This document shows positions 21,672-33,925 of a stretch of 64,000 nt of DNA, in pieces. Source of the stretch: Ephydatia muelleri. Its lineage: Eukaryota > Porifera > Demospongiae > Spongillida > Spongillidae. The stretch covers positions 27,695,023-27,759,022 of the forward strand of contig JABACO010000001.1 in the NCBI GenBank assembly GCA_013339895.1, in the 5' to 3' direction. A model generated the notes under the pieces. The model had not been told where the DNA came from and did not search any database. It saw only the letters and a program-made list of their open reading frames with translations. The position numbers were made by a program, and so were the translations under genes. Numbering within the stretch: the stretch's first letter is position 1; the number at the start of each line of letters is the position of its first letter.

Positions 21672-24600
21672 ATGTTGACGAATTCTCAGCTCTTGGTTTT
21701 TTTACTGCATCTAACTTTTGAAAGTAAGAATTTATAAGCACGCAATTCAAGTAAAGCTGTGAAGCCCTCATTCTCAAGCATGTACTACACAATAATGTGT
21801 TTCAAAAGTACCCTTTTGATGTGAACTATCACTTTGCAAATGATAAGCCAATGTTGGCGTGCATTAATTATAATAACCTACAGTATACAGTTTTTCTTAT
21901 CTTCAGGTGCAGCTGGTTCGGTGCTCCTCTTACCACAAGGGAACTACACAATATTTCAGAGCAATGCTTCAGCTGTGTTCAACTGCTTTGGGGATGGGTA
22001 TGCTGTTAGCTGGCAGCTGAATGGAAGTTCTTATATTGCAGAACACAGACAAAGGGGAATACTAGTTTTTCCCAATTCACCCACTGGAACATTATCCTCA
22101 GCTAGTCTCCATATCCCATCAGATACTACAAATAACAACACAAGAGTGACCTGTTCAGTGATTGATTCAACATTCACTAATGTACAGCTCAGTGAAACCA
22201 CTAACCTAACCATTCAAGGTAAAGAACTGTATTATGATAAGATGATCACTCAGAGTTGAATAACAGTTCATGGCTAAAATCATAAATAAATACAATTTGT
22301 ACATGCATTAGATGTTAGAGAACCAATGGTACATTTGACGTATAGGAAGATTATAAACCAATGAGCATACACGTATCCGTTGAATAATATAAATCCAGAA
22401 AAGTGCTTCAATTAATGGTTTATAGTGGGACGCATTGTATTCATAATTAAGACAATGAACAGACACGAAAAGAATGTGCTATAATTCATGCATAGGTCCT
22501 TTGATCCAAAACACAGGTGAATAACTTTGACATGCATGTAATTGCCATAGCATATTACTCGAGCCAGAGAACAGTACAATTAAATAACTAAAAATCACCT
22601 TACTAGTTAACACAAGCAGAGTCATCCTCATACCAATTGTTAAACCACTACAAGATAGAAGGCTCTGGCACATCTATAAGTAAAACCCAAATGGCAATCA
22701 TGTTGACCTTGATTGCATGCGGAGGTAAATGAGACTGTATGCAATAGTTTTGAGCCAAATGTCTACTAGCTTGATAATCTTCCTGACCCCAACCATCCTA
22801 AACCTCAACAACTGGAAAACACACATCCAGTGCTAGCCACAGCACTGGTTTTGTGTTTGTGTTCTCCTCCATGGAGCTGCATCTCCAGAGACACACATAC
22901 CCTTCTGAAGCTATTCATAAATTAAGACCTTGATATCAAATGCACAGGTGAGAAAGACTAGTTCGGTATCTATTACAGATAAATCTCTGCCAGGTACTAA
23001 AACTTAACAGTGTGCATGAAACAGATAGATCATGAATCTAGTGCAGCCACTTACATCTCTGTCAAAATGGTGCAACAGATTGCACTGGGCATCACATGCA
23101 GTATCCTTTTAAAGTTATGTTCAACTGTCTGTTGCCTGTGACAGCTGCAATTTTGCTCACTTGTTCACATTCCAGGTCTACTATTAATCCACTTACATGT
23201 AGCTGCTCGTAACTGCATGCTCCGATTGTTTAGGTCCAATTCTATGTTATAACACTTGTCATGCATGCGGTATAATGTAAAATCTGTAAAGCATTTCTCA
23301 TCACCTGTTAAGCATTAATGCACTTGTCCAAATAAAGCTGCTTGTTAATCATTATAGCGATTAGTTTTCATTCATGCTTCAAAGCATTGAAAAAGGATAG
23401 CCTCAACAGTTGGTATATTTGTGAAACTACCATATGTGATATCATACATGTACATATTGTCTTCAGGTCCACTTCAAGCTCCAAGCTACTTCTCTGTAAA
23501 TATATCCAACTCATCCAACACCACTTTCTTACTCTCCTGGGGTGTTCCATTCTCTCTTGATGTCACTGACTCTCCTGATATATTCTATTACACTCTGTGT
23601 ACCAATATCACCATATATGGATGTAGGACCATCCCCAGTGATCCATACTGCACCTTTCCAAGGACATGTACCTCATCAGTTGATTTCGCTGACAATTCAC
23701 TAAATGGTACAAATGGAGGACAAAACAAGACCACTATGGACGATGGTGATCCAATTCACTTCACATTCTTTGCTGTCAATGGAGCTGGGGAGGGAAATGC
23801 GTCCACACTTTCCTATTTTCTGACAAAGGAGGCAGGTTAGCATATATATGTGTGCAGTGCTAAATTCTTTTTTGTTATTGTGCATGAGATAGTTACACAC
23901 GTGAGTAGTGTGAGTAATCAGAGGTCTCTCTGATGTCATACAAGTTCGCGCGGAATCATAACGTGCCGAACGCGCGCGTGAATGGAACATTTACTCTGTG
24001 TATATAATGGTGTGAACAGTGTATACTCAGGGGTCTGGTGAAGTGGCTAGCAGGTGGAACAACGTGAGCAGAGCAGCTTGGTGCTATAGCGGCGGGGCGC
24101 GCAAGCAGTAGCTAGTTCGGTCCGTTACAAGTAGAAAATTACAATTAATGACATCCTACATTCTATTGCATTACCATTTTAAATACCCATCAATATCAAG
24201 TCATGTTAGCGATAACCTAGATGTCGATCTCAATAGCATAGCAACTCATAATACTACAAGTATTATATACATACATGTACACATTCAAAGAGGAGTTTGG
24301 GCTGTGAGGCACAACGGAGGATTCATAAATAAACGATGGTGCATGCATGGTAGAGTCTGGTTAGTTATTTGCCAAAAGGTGATGATGAAATGATGCACGT
24401 GATACACTGATTATGTTTGTTTTGGTTCCTTATGCGATAAAAAAGAACGTTAAATAAATTATGAGATTAATCATAGATCGACCAGATTTGGAACTTAACT
24501 AAAGTCACAGAAACTAAAATGAAACACTTTACATAAAGAGATATGAGTGATGTGTCTTATAACAAAACAGGTACAATTTGAATTAAAAACACGGTTGCCT

Positions 24601-27600
24601 TATCTGGCAAAGGAAGGATCGATTCAGCCACACCTGATCATTTTTCGTTCTCTACCTAAAGCTTCAAGTGGTAAAGGCCTTCGTAGCTGTAACTTCGTCA
24701 CGTACTGCGCTTATCAATAACATTTCGTCCGCATCCTGGAGTTCCTTGAAGTTGTATTACGAGAGTACTAATCTCTATAAGCTCTTAAAGTATAATAGCA
24801 AGCTCTTGGTTTAATAATTTGAAATGTTTTATGATTTAAGTCACTATTTATATTTTGCATCTATTCGGTATAGAGAATGTCTAGAATTGTAATTGATATG
24901 CACTTTGAAGCACTTATTACTAAGAACAAACATGCATCCTGTGTGTAGAGGTCAGTTTCAGTTGCTATTGTAAAGCAATTGTCACATTTCTCCTGAGAGA
25001 TTTACGCCACAATTCTATGACTTGAGTCACAATTGGTCAATCTATGATTCCGGATGCTTAAATATGTCTTTAATATGACTTCAGCTATCATGTTTGTCAT
25101 TGTATCTATTGTTGATATTATATTTGTAAAGATTTCACTTTATATGTAGATAAAAAAATATCGATAAAAGATGCTGAGCCAACATCGGTAACCATAACTT
25201 CTAATGTGCCAATCAAGCAGGGCAATGGCATTCCAAATGGTTCGCTCAGTAGTTTCCTAATATCATAAGTTAATTTGTTTTGCCTCTGAACTTTCAATAG
25301 CTTTCATTGTTGGCTCCATTACTGGACTAGTTGTCATTGTTACAGTAGCGATTGTTGCATCCATTGTGATGTTCTTCAGAGCAAGCAAGTGTGCTAGTAA
25401 GTTAATGGCTTTGTTTGCTTTGTATTCTAATACTATTTCTGACAGGAAATAAACCATCGACTCATTTAATTGCTAATGCTACACCAACTATTATCAATAA
25501 ACGGTAAAAGGATTTTTTTTTTCATATGAGTATTGTATAATTATAGTTAATACGTTCTTAAACGTTAGAGATGGTGTGGTTAACAATTCATTAGTTAGTA
25601 AATCAGCATCACCAGAAACTTCCCTCAAAATTGACCCTGATTGTCAAATTCTCCCACATCAAAACCAGAAACAAAGCAAGGTGAACTCTTATATGGTGTC
25701 TTGAATTTAAATATCGGCATTTATACTTTGCTTTAACAAGGATGGTGATTTATAAAGCTTTTTATGCGGTATTATGCAGGAACATAACAAGATACAGTGG
25801 AGTACTTATGAGTTGCTAGATAGGAATATGACATTCTCCATATCTTTTATTATTATGTTGTTTACAGCTTAAGGATATATCCAATACAGGGATATGCAGT
25901 CCCCTCTGTTAATGTGTTTAAAAACCATTTCCATGATTAACCAATAAAAACATTGAACTTTTATTGAAAGCTGCTTCTGTGTTGCATACATGTACATACA
26001 AGCACATGCAATGCTATGCACAACAGTGTTGTGCTTGCTTGTTACATTGAGTGATCATTCAGTTGGTTGGTGACTGCCTGGTACTGTAGCTAGATTTTCC
26101 ATGCAGTGTATTTATCTTTATAAGAGACACAAAAATGTATGCATAGCTGTCCAGAGATATAAGACTGTCACAGCAATTTAAGCTGTGCTGTCTGTACTAT
26201 CACATCATATCATATTTTTACACCTTGCAGGATTGAATTATCAACATGGTAGTAAATGAAAATCTGAAATTGGGATGCATATTAATAATGAACGAAATCC
26301 TGAATGTTCACATCATGCTTCTATACAAATCTCTTTACTCATTAGACTAGAAAAGGAGCATATGCAGAAATTATTTGTCACCCAATTATTGCAATTCCTG
26401 CCAAAAACGAGGAAGTTGATTACAGTGATGTGAAGCCCCACAACAAAAGAATACAGGTAAAAAGACACTTCACAAACATCTCATCTCTACTTTAGTACTA
26501 TTCAAATGTAGCATATAATTAAGAAACTGTAAAATAGGTGCAGATGGTATATAGAAATTGTGAGGAAGATAATATCACTAGGGATGGGGGATGCCCTCCT
26601 CCCCCACAAACGAAAAGGGGTGGAATCTTTTAGATGTAACACATCTAAGTCACTGAGAAAGGATGGGAATACTTGAATTTTTAAACAAATTAAACATTGT
26701 GAAAAATTACTGTAAAGAATAAACATTGTACATAGTTTGAGGTCTATGCTAGTATACATTCTTCTATTTCGATCTGTTTCTTGAAGCTATATGTTGTTCC
26801 GGAAATGCAAAATTCGACAGAAATTGGTTTGCCTATTTATGATGACATAGTGCTCCAGCAAAAGCCAAAGCCAACTCTCCAATCAAAAGTAAGCTGTTGG
26901 TTCTAATCTAATCATAGCAGAAAAGCTTGCACGCATAAAATTCAGCACATTGTTTCAGCACACATGTATGGCATGTAACAAATATGTATCCTTCCTAACA
27001 AATTACAGCCAACATTTCACACATGCAGTAATATTTCACACTGATCAGTTATATATATTCATAGGGCTGCTTGAAAATACTCATTTTTGTACTGTTGTGA
27101 TGCATGCATGCACTATATGCATGAGTATTTGGAGGTGGCCTCATTTCTGATATGTGTGTTAACTCTTTCACGGGCAACAGAGCAATATTGCGCCACAGGT
27201 GCTGTACTAAAGCCACTCTATTTATCTAAACAGTTAACACTTTGCAGTCAACAACATATTGATCAGAACATATAGTGTAAGTTGTTTTCTAACACGTTTT
27301 CCTGCAACGCACAACAATGTATTTTTGCACAACATGTGTACCGTAATAATTGGCTTTGCCCATGAAAGAGTTAATGCACTCAGAATCTTAGCTCAGGACT
27401 GTCCATATCCAACCATTTTGGATGCGTGACTGCTGTATTCATGAAAGCTGTCTGTAACCAATGGTGAATACTAAAAGATTCACTCATTTTTTATCTGGAT
27501 TGGTTGTGGTATTATTTCTATATTTTCCCATACACACACCCATCCCATTCCCCAAAATAAATTATATTTTTCACCAATGGGAAATAATGGCGCCTTTAAA

Positions 27601-28267
27601 AATAAAAGCGCTTCCATGTCCATCATAGAACTTCAGCAGCTTCATGACTAAAAAACCTACGTCAATTAAAGGAAAAGTGGCTATGTACTGTACGGTGTAT
27701 CTTAGTCACAGTTGATATCAGCAATAGTTAAAACAGATTAGAGTATATTTGCTAACTGATTTGTAATCACATTACATAAATCAAGTTGCTGTACAGTAAT
27801 GCCTGTCACTTGAACTGGTAATGAATTTACTGTATTAACATTGGTCATATATTTAAGTTCAATTGTTTATAACAAGTGTGGAAGCCAGTATCAAATCTAG
27901 CTTCTGGAATAGATACAACTTCAAATCACATGTTGTCATCTGGTCTTAGTTGGTGAGTCATTAAGTTAGCCTTCTGCTGATTAACAATACATGATACATT
28001 TTATAATTCATAGCAATGAGACAGATCATCACGGTGATCCCTTTAAAGTGAATCTGATGTCCCATTTGGAATATAAACAAGAAAACATTGTAAGTGATAT
28101 CTCTTGTTACATAATTTTGTATGCACATTTTGTTGAAATAAAAGGTAGGAGGTGCTGAAGATAAAATTGAGACAACAAATGATGAAAAGCTGGAGACAAT
28201 GATGCAGTGCAGTCCAGCTATTGATGAAATAACATTTGCTATAGAGCTTCCAGTATGTCATACTTAA
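21672..28267 (+). CDS. Ig-FN3 type I membrane receptor with tyrosine-motif tail (12 exons)
   Basis: Proposed exons: 21672-21723, 21907-22218, 23467-23835, 25150-25239, 25301-25396, 25446-25503, 25569-25680, 26346-26456, 26787-26888, 27885-27952, 28014-28089, 28145-28267. Every junction has AG/GT borders and matching phase, and the total is 1569 nt (522 residues). Exon 1 is a signal peptide (MLTNSQLLVFLLHLTFE). Exon 2 is an Ig domain with FNC, SWQL and VTC. Exon 3 is FN3 (LLSWGVPFSLDV, FFAVNGAGEG) with four extra Cys. Exon 5 is a 25-residue TM followed by FFRASK. The tail of about 215 residues carries Y369 (YAEI), Y389 in VDYSDV (ITIM consensus), Y418 (YDDI) and Y477. The donor of exon 4 (AATG/GTTCGC) is weak and least certain. 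A solo LTR lies in intron 3. Likely a surface recognition receptor signalling through SH2 proteins, by inference. Confidence 0.75.
23909..24129. mobile_element. Solo LTR, 221 bp, in receptor intron 3
   Basis: Begins TGTGAGTAATC and ends GTCCGTTACA (TG...CA), flanked by a perfect 5-bp duplication AGTAG (23904-23908 and 24130-24134). A TATATAA box is internal. The paralogous intron of the minus-strand receptor (about 36660-36680) shows the uninterrupted site, with one AGTAG and no insert, so the insertion postdates the duplication. Confidence 0.85.
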
Positions 28268-30467
28268 TTCAGGAATTGAACAAATTGTACACTATCAGAC
28301 ATCACTAGTTTCCATATGTACTGAAATAGGCAAATCTTCCTCGCTGGCTATAGCATGATTCAGAAATACACGCAATCGTAGTAGCTGAAAAATGTGCATA
28401 CTTGTAGTGCACTAACTTTGAGGTGCTTAACAATTTGCAGCTATGGACTATACATGCAATTATATTACTTGCGCGTGCAAGTGATCCTTGAGGCCTGGTC
28501 CAGTTCCGAGTCACTGGCTTGCAACAATAACATTTGGTGCCCGTGCATGTATTCACTTCGCGTAGAGCTCGCACACAATCGGACTGCATATAGCCCTTAA
28601 AATTATGATCAGCACTACTACAATTGACGACACTCTCAGTCACCCCCACCGGGCCCCCCCCCCCCCCCCCCACCACCACCCTGTATGCAAACCTTTATAT
28701 AAGCTTAAATGGCCTAGGTACTTTTCCTGCAAAAACGTGCACAGCCCCGTACAGTCCGCTATCATAGCAATTCACACTTGATGTGTCAAGGTTAGGTGTT
28801 CCTGACAGTATGGAATCAGCAGTTCCCATGGAAGTTGCCGCAAAACCGAAAGCATGGAGTTGTCCATGAGAAGTATCAGTATTCCTCGACATCGTAAATA
28901 TAGACGTTGGGCATCTTGATTTGGCTTAAATTAGTATTCCGACAGGGAAGTATCATTTTCATCACCTGTAGATCAGTTATCTACAGGTTTCTATAAACAA
29001 GATACATGTTGCATGTAGGTACCATGAATACTCAGGTATGATTCCACAAAACAAATGACACCATATCAGCTGATCTTAATCATCTCAAAACAAAGGTTGG
29101 TAGTTATGCTACCTCTGATCCTGTTCACAGACAACTGAAGTGGACACAAAAGTAAAAATGGCATAAGTTTGAGTCCAGATATATTAAGCTAGGTGGTTTG
29201 CCAAGATATGAAAGTGAAAAACCAGAAAACATTCTTATATACTTATACGTACAGGTCCTTATATATGGATGTGCTTAAAGTGTGACAGAATGCGTTGCCC
29301 AACAACTCAAACAGCTTGAACTTGATGGCATCATGGTTTAAGACTCATATTGCAAGGAAACTGTGTTTAGTGATTGCACAACTGCTTGCTTCATATGTGA
29401 CAACCCTCGTGCATGTCAACTGCTTAACACCTTGGGAGCTCAGCTAAGAAATTCTGCCGATATTGGTGAGTGAATTAAAATTAATTTCGGTACGTTGGTA
29501 AGAATATTTTACTTAGCCGGACAGGGATGCTACACCATGTTTACTCTGTGACGAGAGAACAAGGGACGAGTCTTTGCAGCAAATATACAAGATACAATCC
29601 CAGCATAGTGATAAGAACAAATCTGAGAAGAGCACTGAGGTAGGATGCGGGATGTCTCAAAATCATTTCTTTAAATCCCAGCAGAACATTTATAATTTAC
29701 AGAAGCACTGAAGTGTTACAAACTGTGCAGGGTGCATGCAAATCCTTTAATGCCTAGACTGTCAGAAGAACATAAACAGCAAGTTATTGCACTAGTATTT
29801 GCTTTTAAAATATCTGGATTTAGCATGAGAATGCATGGTAATGTGTGCAGACCTTACAAGTCATTTGTTGGCTGAGATTAAAACGCATGGGCACAAATGG
29901 CCGTTTTTATTCTCCAACTATATCTATCTCCTGGAGAGGAAAACATGCTACTGAGCCTTTCAAAAGTAGTTCATGTAATGAGTGCTTTTAGCCTAATGTC
30001 CAGGCAGGTATTATATGCAACATACTGTTACCATTTTGAGCCACCACAAGTTGAACAACTGCAGCACATTTGCCAGGAGTGTGTTGATAATTGCATGACT
30101 CACATGCCAGAGTTGGTCCTTTGTATGCATTAATTTATGCATGGATTCAATGCAATGTAGTCTTCCTAAATAGTAACTCAAGGATTACAATAGTTTGGTT
30201 ATATGGGTGTAAATGAATGCTGATCATAAATTTGGAGATCTGCCTGAAATAATTCATATTTTTATTTAACATATTTGATTCTGTTTGTATAGTGAGTGTA
30301 CAATGCAATAACGTGATTATAACTTGAATAATCCTAATCTCAGTACAGTGCACATCTTTGTTGTTAATATTACTGAAACTCTAAAAACTATTTTAATTCC
30401 ATATTATATTTGATCAGATATATGACATGGACACATTGATTTCATATGTGAAGCTACTCATTTATGT
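28268..30467. other. Intergenic; possible degenerate coding islands
   Basis: Starts with the 3' flank of the receptor gene. A poly-C tract is at 28654-28671. Around 29380-29640 short Cys-containing frames (CDNPRACQLLN; CLLCDERTRDES) look like remnants of a coding element that I cannot name. A 78-codon ORF at 29897-30133 is unassigned. Confidence 0.35.
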
Positions 30468-31581
30468 TCATGTATCTAATTGTATTAGAGCATTATCACA
30501 CTGCCTAATGACCACTCGATATGCACAGCACTGTTCTATATCTTTGATATCAGGAGCAGTTTTTTTATTGACCATCTGATATGCTTGGCTCTTATTCTTT
30601 TGGATGTTCTCCAAATAATCTGTTCAATATCGTCGTGAAACATTATTTCATGCAAAACCAATACACACTCACTGCACCTTTGAGCAAGTTTTTAATGCAG
30701 AAAAGAATACACACCATACACACAACTGTTGAAATCACCAATACTGATGCTTCACACACTGATCCATCAACTGCATCTGAAGAACACATCAGCACAAGTG
30801 TTGCAACACAGCCACAGGTAGGGCTTACCAACACGATTATCTATATATTTGTAGCAGGAGCTGGGCCATACACCATGTGTACCAATATCATTATACATAT
30901 GGAAGTTGCCATCAGAGTCATGGACTCTGTAGTTGATGAAGTGAAGGCATCCATGATTTTGGCCTGTAATTCATAATTTGCGCCAATGGTACAATTTAAA
31001 AATTGAGTAATTTGATACAGTTTATTAACTGTGCAGATAAACTACAACCAGCTTTGTGTACGTATCTGTAATCTGACAGAACCCATTTCAGCAATACACA
31101 AGTCTACTGTCAAAACATTCAATACCCCTTAGGTAGACTAATTATCAAAGTTAGACACAATAAAATGGGATAAAATGAATTGCAAAACAAATTGCAACAA
31201 AAGTAGCAAACTGAAGGCAGCAGTACATATGCACCAACCTGATTTCTTTTTGACAAAAAGATAGCAATCAATCCATTCCCAGCTCCATTCGCAGCAAACA
31301 ATGTGAAGTGAATTCGTTCACCATAATTCAAAATGGTTGGTCCTCCATTTGTATCATTTAGTGAAGGGTCAGTGAAACCAATTGATGAAGTACATGTCCT
31401 TGGGAAGGTGCAGTCTGGATCCCTGGAGATGTTCTTACATCCATATATGGTGATATTGGTACACAGGGTGTAGCAGAATATATCAGGATGTTAGTCAGTA
31501 ATATTCAGAGGGAAGAGAGCACCCAAGTGGTGTTGAACGTGCTGCATTTATTTACAGAGAAGCTTGGAGCATCAAGAGCAC
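30468..31581 (-). pseudogene. FN3-TM-tail receptor copy 1, decayed FN3
   Basis: The FN3-like exon (31581-31239) keeps the GT-AG borders, the Cys pattern and FAANGAGNG, but is 343 nt where the intact paralogue is 369 nt. A deletion and stops break the frame around NTTWVLSSL. The TM exon (30770-30678, 93 nt, symmetric phase 1) reads DGSVCEASVLVISTVVCMV and on to CIKNLLK. The tail exon (30619-30468) reads YLENIQKNKSQAYQMVNK, CAYRVVI and a stop. The TM and tail are intact in frame. No Ig or signal exon was found upstream. It is a partial gene copy whose ectodomain is dead. Confidence 0.75.
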
Positions 31582-33672
31582 CTGAAAGGTAAAGAAGAGA
31601 GTATCATCATGTTAATTCTCTAAAAATGCAGAAATGTAAAAAATAACTAAAATTACAATTTGAAATTTAACCTGTATTAATGTTTGTTCTTCCCTCAGAC
31701 TCAGGCACTTTTCAGTTTTCATTGAATAATTTGCACATTTATGCCTATATACATGTTGAGATGTGTATAATCAAATGAATATATCCAGGATTGATGCATT
31801 TGATTAAGGTGAATATATGTTCTATTAACTGTATTTATAGCTTCATTTAGCTACATCAACTGTGTGAAGATGCATGTTTGCAATCTACTAGGTGATGTAC
31901 GCTGAAGTTATACTGTGATGCCCCAAAGTTTATCATATGCTTGCATGGACTGATTTATCATGACCTACAGTATGTTTTATTAAGATTAATAAATGACACT
32001 CCAATGCACTCCACATATTCCAACGTAATGCAGTGGAGACTTCTAAAATTTAAACAGCCTTCAACTTATCTTAAAGACCTAGCAGACCACAGTTTCATCA
32101 TAACCAAAGTCCTATCAATTTGAAGGATTTCAGTGGCAGTGCACATGTACATGATGATTCTTTCTTCGTTACCGTAGTGGTGTGTGACGTTTTGTTGTTT
32201 TGTTCATTCTAAATCTTTGTAGGGGTAGGAGGATGTTGATGTGGTTACAGATCAAGCCTAGTCTATTAAAGGAGCTATGTACACTAATTCTGGTTATCTA
32301 TGAGCATTGCATGCAAACTGTTCAGTTTATGTACATGTAGGCAGTGTGGTCATTTTAAAAAAAGAAGCAAAATTCAATAGCAAACAGAATGGAATTCATC
32401 ATGAGAGGTGGCTATTAGCAATTGGTATTAAACACAAGATGGAATTGTAAAATTGCTGACTTGAGAGGAATGTAAATGCAGAAAATGTAGTGCATACTTT
32501 GGTAACATACAGTAGACTGTAAAATACACACTGACGGAGGATAATCACAATGAAGAAAATATGCTGTCACTGTCATAAATTGGCATACATCTCCCTAGGT
32601 CTTGTGCCTATTAAGCAATGAAACAATCCAACTTGAAACTTCTTCTTGAAATAAATGCAATGAAAGTTTGCATCATTTCAAAACCCCATTACTGCTTCAG
32701 TTCAATTTTCCTGCTGAAGATGCTGGATGTATATTAAGCAGGTGTTTTGTTCTTCCAAGTTGCATTTGAATGCAATTTAGTTCATTGCTTATCATATATC
32801 TGCATTGGCAATCCATTACAATTACCACCCACTAAAGCAACCTGAACAGCAGTCTTTTCACTGAAATTCAGAATTGTAATAATGCGCCACTGGATAGGTC
32901 CCCAAATGATCTATTTCATCATCCATGGTCAAATTTTAATAACAGCAATACAGCTGCATTTGGACATATTAAATTCGTAACAATAACATTTGAACATGCT
33001 AAATTCGTAACCGAAAAACTACATTTGCATGCAAGCTAATAAAGTTATTCAGGGACACAGCTGAACTTGGGGTGTGCCTATGTGCTGTGCTTTTGTGACA
33101 TTGATTATATGCTCCCATAGTAATGAGTCACCAACATCTTCCATTTTGCACTATTGAATAAAACGTGCTTTTTAATCAAATAGTTCTTAGCACAAGCCAA
33201 AGTGCAATGTTTACCAGTTCATGGAACATTGTACAACATATTTAGCCAGTTACAGTGGATAATGTGCCTCAACTATGATATAATACCACTCTGTGAGGGT
33301 AAGTCAACTGCATCAGATGAAATAATACCTTAGTAAATGATAACCAGCTTGTGATTAGCATATTCTTGGATTTACAAGTAATAATTAGTTGTACCTTTGA
33401 ATAGTAGTTGGTCCCAATTTCAATTTAATTTCAGAGGGTCTTTAATGTGCTTAATCAATCATTTGATTTATTTATATTGCTATTATTTGACTATAACATT
33501 CTCTAAAAAACAATCCATTTATAAAAGTGTAATAGAATAACGTGAAGGAATTAATTACTTTAAAGCATCTTGTTCATTTTGAAAACACTTAGTATAAACA
33601 AAGGCCAACATCAGCTTAATAATGTGTGCGCATGCATTTTCAAACCACTAATCATTTTACTGCTGCAGCAGT
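31582..33672. other. Intergenic; duplicated with the 43.3-43.9 kb region
   Basis: No gene recognised. Sequence around 32680-33200 is a diverged direct copy of about 43370-43865 (shared words include TATATCTG and CTGAAGATGCTGGATG-type blocks), so the receptor copies here were duplicated with their upstream DNA. Confidence 0.6.
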
Positions 33673-33925
33673 ATATGGGACAGTTTCCGCGAAAATTGCC
33701 CCACCGTTAAAATGTTATAAAAATGCATCGCGTTTGAATCCATATAACAACGGATAACGCTATCGACTTCTTATTTTTCACACTTCATAGTGAAATGGTG
33801 TAGTATGAAGTGTTGAAAATAGGAAGTCGATAGCGTTATCCGTTGAGAAGTTATAGCGTTTCAAACGCGATGCATTTTTATAACATTTTTACCGTGGGGC
33901 AATTTTCGCGGAAACTGTCCCATAT
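33673..33925. mobile_element. 253-bp palindromic MITE
   Basis: Almost the whole element folds back on itself. The ends ATATGGGACAGTTTCCGCG pair with their inverted copy, and the centre is ACTTCATA-GTGAAATGGTGTAG-TATGAAGT. The outermost TATGGGAC/GTCCCATA suggests a TA duplication, as for Tc1/mariner-type MITEs. A truncated relative is at 20598-20733. No coding capacity. Confidence 0.85.

Noticed and set aside
23700..23990. Minus-strand 96-codon ORF over the FN3 exon (and 5749-6054)
   Set aside because: Antisense shadow of the FN3 exons and, at 23909 onward, the solo LTR.
30581..30976. Plus-strand Thr-rich ORF, similar ones at 35957 and 42484
   Set aside because: At first it looked like a receptor stalk exon repeated three times. 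On the minus strand the same DNA encodes a TM exon and tail exon with correct splice borders and phase next to minus-strand FN3 exons, so the plus reading is a shadow.
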